NCBI GenBank assembly: GCA_945833885.1
Contig: CAMAFY010000005.1
Location: forward strand, 36,492-100,491
Reading direction: 5' to 3'
Source of the DNA: an uncultured Bacteroidales bacterium
GTDB lineage: Bacteria; Bacteroidota; Bacteroidia; Bacteroidales; Bacteroidaceae
Length of the DNA: 64,000 nt
In this document: positions 28,335 through 37,616 of the stretch, piece after piece
How positions within the stretch are numbered: position 1 is the first letter of the stretch
Layout: each line of letters begins with the position of its first letter
Translations under genes and position numbers: made by a program
Notes under the pieces: model-generated
The model's input: the letters and a program-made list of their open reading frames with translations, nothing else
Databases searched by the model: none
What the model was told of the DNA's origin: nothing

Positions 28335-28555
28335 CAGTTTTGGAAACCGCATTCGCAGGTTATGGGGATGTGGTTTTACTGTTTGAAGGAACCGTATTCT
28401 TGCTTCTTTATGACGCTCTTCACAGTCCGCAGGAGCCATGTTTAAGACCCGTTGTGATGTTCCTTACAGTCGGCAGGAACTATGTTCCCGTTCGTAATGA
28501 CGTTCTTCCACAGTCCGCAGGAGCCGCATTCCCGATATGTGATGACGATGCTCCG
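28335..28555. repeat. 44-bp (2 x 22) tandem array between the two ftsZ genes
   Basis: Units resembling CAGTCCGCAGGAGCCATGTT start at 28335, 28379, 28423, 28467 and 28511, exactly 44 bases apart. The half-step positions carry a different, weaker sequence (TGATGTTCC-like), as if alternate 22-base units had diverged. Confidence 0.82.
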
Positions 28556-28676
28556 TGGCAGTTCGTTCGTGATTTCAGGACCTGTCTTTTGATGATTCCG
28601 GTCGTTTTTATGGTAAATCCATGCCTGTGACGGCAAGTTTGGCGGGCGTAACGACCGGAATACATCAGTCAGTCTC

Positions 28677-29945
28677 TCAGGCTTTGGCCTTTACGCTCTT
28701 GCTCTTGATGTCGTTAAGGATGTCTTTCGTGCGTCGACATGTCGGTACGGCATCGACGAGTGCGACAAGTTCTTCGTTGTCGCAATCCTCGGATTGGAAG
28801 ATGAACGTCCGGTAAAAGTGTTTCCGTACGCCGCGGTCGTTGGAATAACCATAGAACTGTGTGCGGCGTTCTTCGTTCTCTTCCTGCTTTTCTTTCTCTT
28901 TTTGGAGGTCGGCTTCCGCTTCCGCCTTCTTCTTTTCCTGCATTCCGGCAACGGCATTGATGTCGAATCCGGTGGCAAGTATGGTGACTTTCACCTTCTT
29001 TCCCAGTTCGGGATCGGTGGAAAGTCCCCATTTCGTCTCGACGTCGTCGCGGAACTGCTCCATAAAGTCGTTCACCTCGTTCATTTCCTCCATCATCAGT
29101 TCCTGAGATGTCCCTTCTTCGCCGGTCTCGTCCTCGGAAAAACTGATACAAATGAGGATCTTCTTCGAGTTGAATATGTCATTATTGTTCAGAAGTGGGG
29201 AATGTAGCGCCTCATTTATTGCTTTTGTCACTCGACCTTCCCCTTCTCCGTAGCCGGTAGACATGAGTGCTACGCCGCCATCACGGAGAACTGTGCCGAC
29301 ATCTTGGAAGTCCAGATTGATAATGCCGTGCATGGTGATGATTTCCGCAATGGAACGTGCGGCGATGCTCAACGTGTTGTCGGCCTTCTGGAAGGCGGAG
29401 CGGATGGTAAGTTCGGGATAAATCTCGCGAAGTTTCTCATTATTGATCACCAACAGCGCATCAACCTCCTTGCGGATGGCGTCAACTCCGTCAAGGGCTT
29501 GGTCAATTTTTCTGTTTCCTTCGAACCTGAAGGGTATAGTGACAATGCCTACGGTGAGGATTCCCTTTTCTTTTGCCTCGTGTGCTATGACAGGTGCGGC
29601 TCCAGTGCCGGTACCTCCGCCCATTCCTGCGGTGATGAATACCATTTTTGTGCCGTCATCGAGCATGGCGCGTATGCCTTCTATGCTCTCTTCTGCGGCT
29701 GCTCTTGCCCGTGTCGGCCGGTTTCCGGCACCAAGACCTTCGCTTCCGAGTTGCAGACGTACGGGCACCGGACTGTCGGCCAGCGCCTTACTGTCGGTGT
29801 TGCAGACAACAAAATTGACATCGTGGATGCCGGTGCGATACATGTAATTGACGGCATTTCCGCCGCCGCCGCCGACACCGATTACTTTAATTATTTTGGG
29901 CGTCGTTGTGGGAACTCCCATATCGACGATAAGTTCTTCTTCCAT
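28677..29945 (-). CDS. ftsZ: Cell division protein FtsZ, first (upstream) paralogue
   Basis: Tubulin-like GTPase that builds the Z ring, 422 residues. Motifs: VIGVGGGGGNA (21-31), signature GGGTGTG (109-115), and NLDFQDV (210-216) with catalytic Asp212. After the globular part comes a charged linker (EKKKAEAEADLQKEKEKQEE), then the tail RTFIFQSEDCDNEELVALVD for partner binding and PTCRRTK. It is closer to the usual Bacteroidales FtsZ than the downstream copy (PFRFEGNRKIDQAL retained). It follows ftsA by 68 bases, the standard order, so this is probably the ancestral copy and 26626-27873 the duplicate. Confidence 0.95.
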   Translation of the reverse strand: MEEELIVDMGVPTTTPKIIKVIGVGGGGGNAVNYMYRTGIHDVNFVVCNTDSKALADSPVPVRLQLGSEGLGAGNRPTRARAAAEESIEGIRAMLDDGTKMVFITAGMGGGTGTGAAPVIAHEAKEKGILTVGIVTIPFRFEGNRKIDQALDGVDAIRKEVDALLVINNEKLREIYPELTIRSAFQKADNTLSIAARSIAEIITMHGIINLDFQDVGTVLRDGGVALMSTGYGEGEGRVTKAINEALHSPLLNNNDIFNSKKILICISFSEDETGEEGTSQELMMEEMNEVNDFMEQFRDDVETKWGLSTDPELGKKVKVTILATGFDINAVAGMQEKKKAEAEADLQKEKEKQEENEERRTQFYGYSNDRGVRKHFYRTFIFQSEDCDNEELVALVDAVPTCRRTKDILNDIKSKSVKAKA

Positions 29946-30013
29946 AAACTACAAATAGGTTCTATGTTTTCGGTTATTCCCGCCGTGAAATGATGGTGGG
30001 AAGGCGGATGTTA

Positions 30014-31441
30014 TCAGTTCTTGTCTTTATTGTTCTCGTAGTCTTCTTCGGTAGGTTCGGAGACGATGGACATAAGCGTCTTCTTGAAACCGTTCATGAA
30101 TTTCTTGAATGCTCCAGGCTCCTTCGGCTTTTGGGGCGCTTTCTCCTCCTCGACGTCGGGGGTCTTTGGGGTGTCTCCTCCATCTGTTTCGGGATTTTTA
30201 TCGCCATTCTGTGTGTCGGTAGGCTTCACTTCCTCTGTCGGAGTGTCGTTGTCCGAATCGAAGATGGAGAACGGTCCGCCATAGCAGTTGGTGAGATTGT
30301 TGTCAATCAGCGCCAGTCCGATGTTGTAGATGCCGCTTTCGTTGAAATTTATGTCGCTCGTGTTGACTTTAAGACGGGGAGAATTCTTCATGATACGGAT
30401 AAACCAATCCTTGAAATGCGCCTTCAGGGCGTTGTCCATTCCCTTTAATTGGGCTCCACCTCCGCAAACGAAGATGCCATTTACAAGGTTTTCGTGGTTA
30501 TATCCCGAGTTTTCCACCTGCGCTTTGATGTTCTGGATAATCTCTTCTACGCGGGCGTCGATGATTTCTGCAAGGTCCGCCACCTTTTTCACCCGTCCTC
30601 CATCGCGGAGATGTATCTCCTCCTTCTCGCTGATTTCCTCAAAATTGGGGTAGCCATGCTTAACTTTGAGGTTCTCAGCCTCCTCGTTTTCCACGGTAAA
30701 TACGTTGGCGATGTCGTGGGTGATGGTGGAACTTCCGAGAGGAATCACACAAAGGTGGCGCAAAAGTTTGCCACGGTATACGGCAACGGTGGTGGTTTCG
30801 CTGCCCATGTCCACAAAAACGCAGCCGGACGACCGTTCCTGTTCGGTGGTCATGAGGCTTGCGAGCATTTCCGCTCCGATGAACAGGCGCCCGTCGGCAA
30901 TATCTATGTTTGCTCTTCTGAAGCAATTTGAGATGGTTTCGAGGGTGTTGGTGCCGCAAACGACGTTGAGGAATCTCGTCTCTATGCGGTCTGTCATGGC
31001 ACCTTTGGGGTCTTGCGTCACCTGGGCACCGGCACTTCCGAGTCGGTATTCCAAAGGAATGGCTTCAAGTATTTCGCGTTCGGCGGTACGGCCTTCCTTG
31101 TTTCGCACACCGATGGACGCGATGAGTTCCTCGGTAACGATTTCACTGCTGGGCATCTGCATCGTTACATTGTTGGCAACAGAGCGGAGACCCATGCAGT
31201 TGATTGCCACATAAAAGCATTTGATGCGGCTTTCTGTCTTGTTCTCAAGTGTGTTCTTTATGTTGGCAAGTGACGATGTCATCTTGTCGACATTCATGAT
31301 TTTTCCCTTGCTGATGAAGTCAGAGGAATTGATGGAGGTATGCGCTTTCACGGTGATACTTCCGTCGTTTTCCTTGCTTCCCACAATACCTGTCAGTCGT
31401 GACGACCCGAGAACGATGGCTGCGATGAAGTTGTTGTCCAT
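30014..31441 (-). CDS. ftsA: Cell division protein FtsA
   Basis: Actin-like ATPase that anchors FtsZ to the membrane and recruits the divisome. The 475 residues show the actin-fold start FIAAIVLGSSRLTGIVG, the SHS2 domain (1C), phosphate-2 block CVFVDMGSETTTVAVY and adenosine block GIFVCGGGAQLKGM. The C-terminus has a long Pro/Glu/Lys linker (SDNDTPTEEVKPTDTQNGDK) and then the amphipathic membrane helix GAFKKFMNGFKKTLMSI, longer than in E. coli but usual for the phylum. Start ATG 31441. A 524-base repeat-bearing gap separates it from ftsQ, unusually long inside a division operon. Confidence 0.93.
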   Translation of the reverse strand: MDNNFIAAIVLGSSRLTGIVGSKENDGSITVKAHTSINSSDFISKGKIMNVDKMTSSLANIKNTLENKTESRIKCFYVAINCMGLRSVANNVTMQMPSSEIVTEELIASIGVRNKEGRTAEREILEAIPLEYRLGSAGAQVTQDPKGAMTDRIETRFLNVVCGTNTLETISNCFRRANIDIADGRLFIGAEMLASLMTTEQERSSGCVFVDMGSETTTVAVYRGKLLRHLCVIPLGSSTITHDIANVFTVENEEAENLKVKHGYPNFEEISEKEEIHLRDGGRVKKVADLAEIIDARVEEIIQNIKAQVENSGYNHENLVNGIFVCGGGAQLKGMDNALKAHFKDWFIRIMKNSPRLKVNTSDINFNESGIYNIGLALIDNNLTNCYGGPFSIFDSDNDTPTEEVKPTDTQNGDKNPETDGGDTPKTPDVEEEKAPQKPKEPGAFKKFMNGFKKTLMSIVSEPTEEDYENNKDKN

Positions 31442-31816
31442 ATATCTTGTATCTTTTTTTTGTCTGGAGAGGCGATGTTTTTTTGTTGTCCGGCAAAGTT
31501 TTTTGGCGGGGGAGACGGTAATTTAGGAGGTGTATGCCCTTGTTTGTGTTGGACGGTTTCCAGGATTCAGGCAGGTCAGGGCCTGAAAATGGGAGGAACC
31601 GTCAGAGATATAGAGGCATGAATCCAAGGGTGTTCTATCAGTAGACCGCAGATAAAGTTCACGGGAATTGAACTTTTGGTTCCTCTTCGGTTGCGACAGG
31701 GCTTCATCTGTGCGTCCTTTTGGCAGTTCCCTTGCGCATTGTCGTTTGTCTCTTCCGCGCTCTTTTTCCAGTAATGTTGCGCATGATGGGTCATCCCTTC
31801 CGGGTTCCACAAGGCT

Positions 31817-32040
31817 GTCCTTCTGCGCTTTACATACTGTCTTTTTACCTTTTATTTGCGGTCCTTAGGTGTTTTGCTTGCAGTCCTTAGGTGTTTTATT
31901 TGCAGTCCTACGGTACTTTGTTTACCGTCCTGCTGCCATTCATTTACTGTCCTTTGGTGCTTGGTTTACTGTCCTTTTGGACTGTTTTGTTGTCCCGTTG
32001 GACTTTTTGGCTGAGTTGTCTCACTGTTTTGTTGTCCCGT
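31817..32040. repeat. 22-bp tandem array between ftsA and ftsQ, running into the ftsQ 3' end
   Basis: GTCCTTAGGTGTTTTATTTG-type units have GTCC at 31817, 31839, 31861, 31883, 31905, 31927, 31949 and 31971, strictly 22 bases, then 31992 and 32034 (steps of 21 and 42). The change of step coincides with entry into the ftsQ reading frame, whose stop is at 31966-31968. The left part of the 524-base gap (31442-31816) shows no gene. Confidence 0.93.
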
Positions 32041-32820
32041 CTCAGCGGTTTTTTGCTCAGGTGCGGGTTTTGATTTGGCCACTTTCTGAGGTTTCTTCCG
32101 CTTACAGATGACTCTTCCGTCGTAACTTACGTTGATTTCGGAGTATTTGTGCCAGCCTACTTTGGGCATGATATCCGTATAGAAGGCACGTAGATTCCGG
32201 AACTTCTTGTTGATGTCCTCAATCTTTCCGAAGTGCACCACTTGGTCTCCGACACGCATTATGAGGTCGATGTCCTTGTTTGGCAGCACGATTATCTGCT
32301 CAACTTGGCTGTCCCAAAAGGGATCGTTCCTCAGGAAATTCCCCAGGACTTTCAGTCTTTTCCGTGCGAAGTCCGGGGTGATGATGCCGGTGACTATGGG
32401 TAAATCCGCCTCGTAGCCCATGGCTTCCATGCGTGTTCCTACCTCATCGATGTAGTAATCCTCGCCGTTGTCGGCCATGACACGCAGGAGCGGTATGCGC
32501 TGGATGACCGCCAAACGCACGCGGCTTCCGGGAGTAAGGGTGCAGATTGCGCGGCGGATGAAGGAGTCGCGTTCAATGGTCCGTTCGATATTGATGGGAC
32601 TGATGGTGCTCATTGTGCGCCCGACGGGGTGGATTCCCTTGCTTCGAAGCATCTTCTCGATGCCGTCTTTTGATATGAAGGTGGCCTGTGCGCTGTCGAG
32701 AATGTCAATCTGCAATGCCGTACATACCCGCTTATCCTCGGCTCGGCTGTAGCGAACCGTGACGAAGACGATGTAGGCCAACGACAGGAAAAGCAGCAGA
32801 AGGCGTATGACATACTTCAT
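31966..32820 (-). CDS. ftsQ: Cell division protein FtsQ
   Basis: Bitopic divisome protein: short cytoplasmic start, one membrane helix (VIRLLLLFLSLAYIVFVTV) and a periplasmic POTRA plus beta domain. Identification rests on this layout, the 284-residue length and position between murC and ftsA. Family-like segments are GIHPVGRTMSTIS, IERDSFIRRAICTLTPGSRV, DNGEDYYIDEVGTRM and PIVTGIITPDF. The last 24 residues are a repeat: TGQQNSE, TTQPKSP, TGQQNSP, KGQ. This is the in-frame continuation of the intergenic array, so the tail seems to have been added from repeat DNA. Start ATG 32820. Confidence 0.9.
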   Translation of the reverse strand: MKYVIRLLLLFLSLAYIVFVTVRYSRAEDKRVCTALQIDILDSAQATFISKDGIEKMLRSKGIHPVGRTMSTISPINIERTIERDSFIRRAICTLTPGSRVRLAVIQRIPLLRVMADNGEDYYIDEVGTRMEAMGYEADLPIVTGIITPDFARKRLKVLGNFLRNDPFWDSQVEQIIVLPNKDIDLIMRVGDQVVHFGKIEDINKKFRNLRAFYTDIMPKVGWHKYSEINVSYDGRVICKRKKPQKVAKSKPAPEQKTAETGQQNSETTQPKSPTGQQNSPKGQ

Positions 32821-32904
32821 GATGGCGGGGTAGGGATATGGGGAAGATTGTGGTTGGATTTGATGTTTTCGGGAAAAAAGGCTATGGAATTTTCCTCTCG
32901 GGCG

Positions 32905-34275
32905 TCAGCGGTTGAGGAGGATCTCCGTAATTTCGGGACAAAGGTTGTCGGCATCGCCGGCACCGAGTACGATGAGCACGTCGAAATCCTTTGCACGTTC
33001 ACGCACGAGTTCGGTCAAATGATCCTTGGTGGTCATTGTCTTTTCCATTTCCGGCCGCAGGAGGTCGTAGATAAGTTGCGATGTCACACCGGGAATCGGC
33101 GCCTCGCGGGCGGGATAAATGTCGAGGAGGATGACCTCATCCACCAGGTTCAGAGCCTCGGCGAACTGATGATAGAAGTCACGCGTGCGGGTAAATAGAT
33201 GAGGTTGGAAGACGGCTGCGACGCGGCGTCCGTCAAAAACCTCGCGGATGCTCAGAATGCTTTGGCGGATTTCTTCGGGGTGGTGGGCGTAGTCCGAGAG
33301 GAAAACCAGTTCGTCCGTTCGGATTTTGAAGTCAAATCTGCGGTCCACTCCGCTGTATGTTGCCATGGCTTTCCGTATGCTTTCGGCATCCGCTCCCGCA
33401 AGTTGCGCCAATGCGATGGCAGCGATGCTGTTGTCGATGTTGATGCTTACGGGCACTCCGAGTTCAATATCCTTGATGTTTCCGAGCGGCGATACGAGGT
33501 CATAGACGATTCGACCTCCGCCGATTCTGATGTTCTCTGCGTGGAAGTCGCCCTCGTGACGGCTGTAATCGTAGCGTCGAACACCCTGTTGCAGACGTTC
33601 CTCGATGCGGAGTCCGCGGTGTACGACCAGTGCTCCTCCGGGTTGGACAAGGCTTGTATAGTGGCTGAAACTTTCGAGGTATGCCTCTTCGGTACCGTAT
33701 ATGTCGAGGTGGTCGGCGTCGGCACTGGTGATGACGGTTGCAAAGGGTCTGAGGTGATGGAACGAACGGTCGAACTCGTCGGCTTCGATGACTACGAAGT
33801 CGCTTTCGGGATTCAGCAGGTAGTTCGTGCCGTAGTTTTTGGTGATTCCTCCGAGAAAGGCGTTGCATCCTACGCTGCTTTCTTTCAGCAAGTGCGCTGC
33901 CATGGCAGACGTTGTGGTCTTTCCGTGCGTTCCTGCCGCGCACAATCCGTGCTTCTCTCGCGTCAGTCGTCCAAGCACGGCGGCGCGTTTCAGTATCTCA
34001 TGTCCCTGTTCCTTGAACCAAGCCAGTTCGCGTGAGTCGGCGGGAATGGCGGGGGTGTAGACAACAAGTGTGGTCTTCGGGTCGCGGCATTCGGCAGGAA
34101 TCAGTTCCGGATTGTCGTCAAAATGGATGGCGATGCCCTCCTTTCCGAGGGTTTCTGTGAGTTGTGACGGTGTTTTGTCGTAGCCTGCCACAAAAAGTCC
34201 TTGTTGGTTGAAATAACGTTCCAAGGCACTCATCCCGATGCCACCGGCACCGAGGAAGTAATATGATGTAGTCAT
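32905..34275 (-). CDS. murC: UDP-N-acetylmuramate--L-alanine ligase
   Basis: First amino-acid ligase of peptidoglycan precursor synthesis, cytosolic, ATP-dependent. The 456 residues start MTTSYYFLGAGGIGMSALE (UDP-binding Gly loop); CAAGTHGKTTTSAM is the Mur-ligase P-loop; VIEADEFDRSF and YAHHPEEI carry the catalytic Glu and His. ATG 34275 gives the family start; an extension to 34308 has no support. It lies 69 bases downstream of murG and 84 bases upstream of ftsQ. Confidence 0.96.
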   Translation of the reverse strand: MTTSYYFLGAGGIGMSALERYFNQQGLFVAGYDKTPSQLTETLGKEGIAIHFDDNPELIPAECRDPKTTLVVYTPAIPADSRELAWFKEQGHEILKRAAVLGRLTREKHGLCAAGTHGKTTTSAMAAHLLKESSVGCNAFLGGITKNYGTNYLLNPESDFVVIEADEFDRSFHHLRPFATVITSADADHLDIYGTEEAYLESFSHYTSLVQPGGALVVHRGLRIEERLQQGVRRYDYSRHEGDFHAENIRIGGGRIVYDLVSPLGNIKDIELGVPVSINIDNSIAAIALAQLAGADAESIRKAMATYSGVDRRFDFKIRTDELVFLSDYAHHPEEIRQSILSIREVFDGRRVAAVFQPHLFTRTRDFYHQFAEALNLVDEVILLDIYPAREAPIPGVTSQLIYDLLRPEMEKTMTTKDHLTELVRERAKDFDVLIVLGAGDADNLCPEITEILLNR

Positions 34276-34344
34276 GGACTTTAATCTTCTGGGACGGGTA
34301 TGCCGCAAGTCCGGTGTTGTTGCGGCGGATGGTGGTGTGGGGAA

Positions 34345-35466
34345 TCAGCGGTCGCGGAAGGTCTCGGCCAGGGTGACGACTTCTTTCGCGATGTCGTCGG
34401 CGGCGTGCGGCTTTCCCAACTGTACTACGGCGGCGCTGATGGCGTCGAGTTTCGCGCTGTCACCCACGATTTGGATGGCGGTTTCAATGAGAGTGTCTAC
34501 GGCATCCGCATCTTTGACGCAGATGGCGGCGTCCTTTGCCACGAGGGCTTGGGCATTTTTTGTCTGATGGTCCTCCGCCACGTTGGGTGAGGGTACGAGG
34601 ATTGAGGGTTTTCCGAGCAGACAGATCTCGCTGATACTTGATGCTCCCGCACGGCTGACCACGAGGTCTGCTGCGGCGTATGCGCGGCTCATGTCGGCGA
34701 TGAATTCCGTCACTTTCAGGTAGGGTGGCTGACCTTCCGCGCGGAGACGTTCCTGAATTTCCTGGCTGTAATACTTGCCGGTCTGCCAGATGAACTGCAC
34801 ATCGGGGTTGCGGCGTATGACGTCGAGGTGCCGGAGTACGCTCTCGTTGAGAGTCCGTGCGCCCAAACTGCCTCCGATGATGAGCACAGTGCGCTTCGTT
34901 CTGTCGAGTCCGAGTTCCTCAATGCTGCTTCCGCGGCTGTAAGTGTTGTTGATGAGATTCTGGCGTACGGGGTTTCCGGTAAGCACGATGCGGTCTTTCG
35001 GGAAGAAACGTTCCATACCTTCGTATGCCACGCAGATTTTCCGGGCGTGGCGTGCCAGCAGTTTGTTGGTGACTCCTGCGTAACTGTTCTGCTCTTGCAG
35101 GAGGGTGGGGATTCCCATTTGTTGGCAAACCTGCAACGTCGGTCCGCTGGCGTAACCTCCCACTCCCACAGCCACGTGGGGCCTGAACTCGCGTATGATG
35201 GCGCGGGCCTTGCGTCTCGACTGCCAGATTTTGTATATCACTTTAAGGTTCTTCCACAGATGTTTGCGGTCGAATCCTGCGATGGGCAGTCCGATAATCT
35301 TATATCCCGCAGCGGGAACGCGCTGCATTTCCATGCGGCCTTCGGCTCCGATGAAGAGAATTTTTGCCTCGGGGTGTTCTGACCGTATGGCATTGGCAAT
35401 GGAAATGGCGGGGAAAATGTGTCCGCCGGTGCCGCCGCCGCTTATGATGACTCGAAGTTCGCTCAT
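34345..35466 (-). CDS. murG: UDP-GlcNAc--lipid I GlcNAc transferase MurG
   Basis: Membrane-associated GT28 glycosyltransferase making lipid II. The 373 residues begin RVIISGGGTGGHIFPAISIA, the diagnostic acceptor-side Gly loop; GVGGYASGPTL, QEQNSYAGVTN and the donor motif GASSISEICLLGKPSILVPS follow. It is the first gene of the visible minus-strand division cluster and has its own -7 element at 35578-35585. The usual upstream partners (murE, mraY, murD, ftsW) are absent here; tyrS lies upstream instead. Confidence 0.96.
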   Translation of the reverse strand: MSELRVIISGGGTGGHIFPAISIANAIRSEHPEAKILFIGAEGRMEMQRVPAAGYKIIGLPIAGFDRKHLWKNLKVIYKIWQSRRKARAIIREFRPHVAVGVGGYASGPTLQVCQQMGIPTLLQEQNSYAGVTNKLLARHARKICVAYEGMERFFPKDRIVLTGNPVRQNLINNTYSRGSSIEELGLDRTKRTVLIIGGSLGARTLNESVLRHLDVIRRNPDVQFIWQTGKYYSQEIQERLRAEGQPPYLKVTEFIADMSRAYAAADLVVSRAGASSISEICLLGKPSILVPSPNVAEDHQTKNAQALVAKDAAICVKDADAVDTLIETAIQIVGDSAKLDAISAAVVQLGKPHAADDIAKEVVTLAETFRDR

Positions 35467-35577
35467 GATGGTCTTGTGCTGTTAGGTTCGGATGGTGGTT
35501 TGTCGGCGGTGTTTCCGCCGCCTGTTGTTGTGCTTTTTCCGCGCGGGTGTGCACGGGTGTACAATTATAGTAGTGAG

Positions 35578-35585
35578 CAAAATTA
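35578..35585 (-). promoter_or_regulatory. Candidate -7 element for the murG division cluster
   Basis: On the minus strand this reads TAATTTTG. The predicted transcript starts near 35573 and gives murG a leader of about 107 nt. The remainder of the 522-base gap 35467-35988 shows only the tyrS terminator; no 22-bp array is evident. Confidence 0.5.
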
Positions 35586-35902
35586 GGAAAAAAATCCGAA
35601 CTTTTTCGGCTTTAAGTAAAAAAATGCAGAATATTTTGTTCTTGTTTTCTCTTTTCTCCGCTTTCTTTTCACCCGTTTTGGCAATTATGGTGGGGTTCCC
35701 GGGTTTGAATGTTCCTGTCTTGCTGTTTCGGCGTGCTGTTTTCTCCCCTCTCCGGAGCCTCTCCCTCCTTCTCGCATCGCGGCGGTTGGCGGTCCGGAAC
35801 GGCGTGTGGCGTCCCCCTTCCCGCGTTTCCCGAGGCCTTGCCTGACGGTCTTCCACCGCGCTTTTTTTTCGGGGTCTTCGCCTCCTGTTCCGGGTGATGG
35901 AA

Positions 35903-35942
35903 CAAAAAAGTACGGCACCTTTATGATGGAGGTACCGTACTT
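35903..35942 (-). terminator. Terminator of tyrS
   Basis: Stem AAGTACGGCACCT (35908-35920) / AGGTACCGTACTT (35930-35942) with one mismatch and a 9-base loop. On the minus strand a run of six T follows directly. Confidence 0.9.
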
Positions 35943-35988
35943 GAGGGTGGGATATGAAATGCAGTGGGCCTGCAAATTTCCGGGATTG

Positions 35989-37284
35989 TTACTTCACGAT
36001 GATGAGGAAATACTTCTTCTTACCCTGCTGTGCCAGGATGTATTTCCCGTCGAGGAGGTCGGCATCGGTGATTTCGCGGTCAAACTGTGCCAGTTTTTCC
36101 TTGTTGATGCTCACGCCTCCGCCCTGGGTGAGTTTGCGCATCTCGCCCTTTGACGCGAAGCATTTCGTATGCTCTGCCAGCAGGTCGACGGCCTTTTGTC
36201 CGATGGCCTGTTCGCGGGACACCTCGAAATGGGGCACGCCTGCAAAGACATCGAGCAGCGTTTGCTCGTCAAGTTTGAGCAAACTCTCCTTTGTGGCCTT
36301 TCCGAAGAGGATGTTTGTGGCTTCAAGTGCCGTCTCATAGTCTGCGCGTCCGTGTACCAGGGTGGTCACTTCCTCGCCCAACCGCTTCTGGAGTACGCGG
36401 CGTGCGGGGTCGGCACGGTGCTCTTCGATGAGGGAATCGATGGTCTCGTGGTCAAGACTGGTGAAGATTTTGATGTAGCGTTCCGCCTCATCGTCACCGA
36501 CGTTGAGCCAGAACTGATAGAATTGGTAGGGACTTGTGCGCTGACGGTCGAGCCATACGTTGCCCTGTTCCGTCTTTCCGAACTTCTTTCCGTCGGCCTT
36601 TGTGATGAGAGGACAGGTCAATGCGTAGGCATCGTTCTCAGAACCCAGTTTGCGACGTATGAGTTCTGTGCCCGTAGTGATGTTTCCCCACTGGTCGCTT
36701 CCGCCCATTTGCAGGCGGCAGTTCTTGGTTTCGTATAGGTGAAGGAAGTCGTATCCCTGAAGAAGTTGGTAGGTAAATTCGGTAAAGGACATACCATCGC
36801 TGCACTCACCGTTGAGACGTCGCTTGACAGAGTCCTTGGCCATCATGTAATTCACGGTGATGCACTTGCCGATTTCCCGTGCAAAGTCAAGGAAAGTGTA
36901 GTCTATCATCCAGTCATAGTTGTTCACCAGTTCGGCAGCGTTGGGAGCGTCGCTCTCAAAGTCAAGGAAACGGCCGAGTTGCTCCTTGATGCAAGCCACG
37001 TTGTGCCGCAGCGTCTCCTCGTTGAGCAGGTTCCGCTCCTGGCTTTTTCCCGAGGGGTCGCCAATCATTCCCGTGGCGCCACCCACCAATGCCAGAGGTT
37101 TGTGGCCTGCGCGTTGGAGATGGCGGAGCATCATCACGCCGCAAAGGTGACCGATATGCAGAGAATCGGCGGTAGGGTCGATGCCGACATAGGCTGTAAC
37201 CATGCCTTTCTCAAAGAGTTCTTCCGTGCCCGGCATCATTTGGTGGAGCATACCGCGCCATTTCAGTTCTTCTACAAAATTCAT
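35989..37284 (-). CDS. tyrS: Tyrosyl-tRNA synthetase
   Basis: Class I aminoacyl-tRNA synthetase charging tRNA-Tyr. The 431 residues carry the HIGH motif in [12 protein letters not shown] (37-48), [12 protein letters not shown], the tyrosine pocket [11 protein letters not shown] and the KMSKS-equivalent [11 protein letters not shown]-terminal S4-type RNA-binding domain ends the protein ([20 protein letters not shown]). Start ATG 37284, with a candidate -7 element (TACATTTG) 63 bases upstream and a strong terminator downstream: a single-gene transcript. Confidence 0.97.
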   Translation of the reverse strand: MNFVEELKWRGMLHQMMPGTEELFEKGMVTAYVGIDPTADSLHIGHLCGVMMLRHLQRAGHKPLALVGGATGMIGDPSGKSQERNLLNEETLRHNVACIKEQLGRFLDFESDAPNAAELVNNYDWMIDYTFLDFAREIGKCITVNYMMAKDSVKRRLNGECSDGMSFTEFTYQLLQGYDFLHLYETKNCRLQMGGSDQWGNITTGTELIRRKLGSENDAYALTCPLITKADGKKFGKTEQGNVWLDRQRTSPYQFYQFWLNVGDDEAERYIKIFTSLDHETIDSLIEEHRADPARRVLQKRLGEEVTTLVHGRADYETALEATNILFGKATKESLLKLDEQTLLDVFAGVPHFEVSREQAIGQKAVDLLAEHTKCFASKGEMRKLTQGGGVSINKEKLAQFDREITDADLLDGKYILAQQGKKKYFLIIVK

Positions 37285-37346
37285 TTTCTTGTGGTTTTAT
37301 GCTGTAAGCGGGGGCAAAATTGCCAAAAAGTGTTTATTTCAGGCTG

Positions 37347-37354
37347 CAAATGTA
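37347..37354 (-). promoter_or_regulatory. Candidate -7 element for tyrS
   Basis: Reads TACATTTG on the minus strand, giving a leader of about 58 nt. No clear -33 element. Confidence 0.45.
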
Positions 37355-37397
37355 CGTATTTTTCCTTTATACTCAGTACATTATCTTGAAAATTGTG

Positions 37398-37405
37398 TAC
37401 ATTTG
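37398..37405 (+). promoter_or_regulatory. Candidate -7 element for lemA-M48
   Basis: TACATTTG on the plus strand, the same octamer as the divergent tyrS element 44 bases away. The lemA leader would be about 205 nt. Confidence 0.4.
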
Positions 37406-37547
37406 CGAAACGTTTGACCCGCATCTGCCGACTCGATGGACCATTCTTTTCCCTCTCTCCTGTTGAAGGCGATGCTTCCTTTCCTCCACGAAAACGGCGG
37501 AATCCGCGCCGGCGTCTTATGATTCCCGCCGTGAAACCGTCCTCATC

Positions 37548-37610
37548 CATCCACCTGAAATCATAACATTCACCCACATAACCCTATCATTCACCCACAA
37601 AATCATATTT
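37548..37610. repeat. Short 21/22-bp repeat upstream of lemA
   Basis: CATTCACCCACA occurs at 37567 and 37588 (21 bases apart) with a looser copy CATCCACC at 37548. Only about three units, so weaker than the other arrays. The rest of the 332-base gap has the two promoters. Confidence 0.5.
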
Positions 37611-37616
37611 CTTATT

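Noticed and set aside
28238..28630. 130-codon plus-strand frame between the ftsZ genes
   Set aside because: It overlaps the 44-bp array, has no family signs and no promoter.
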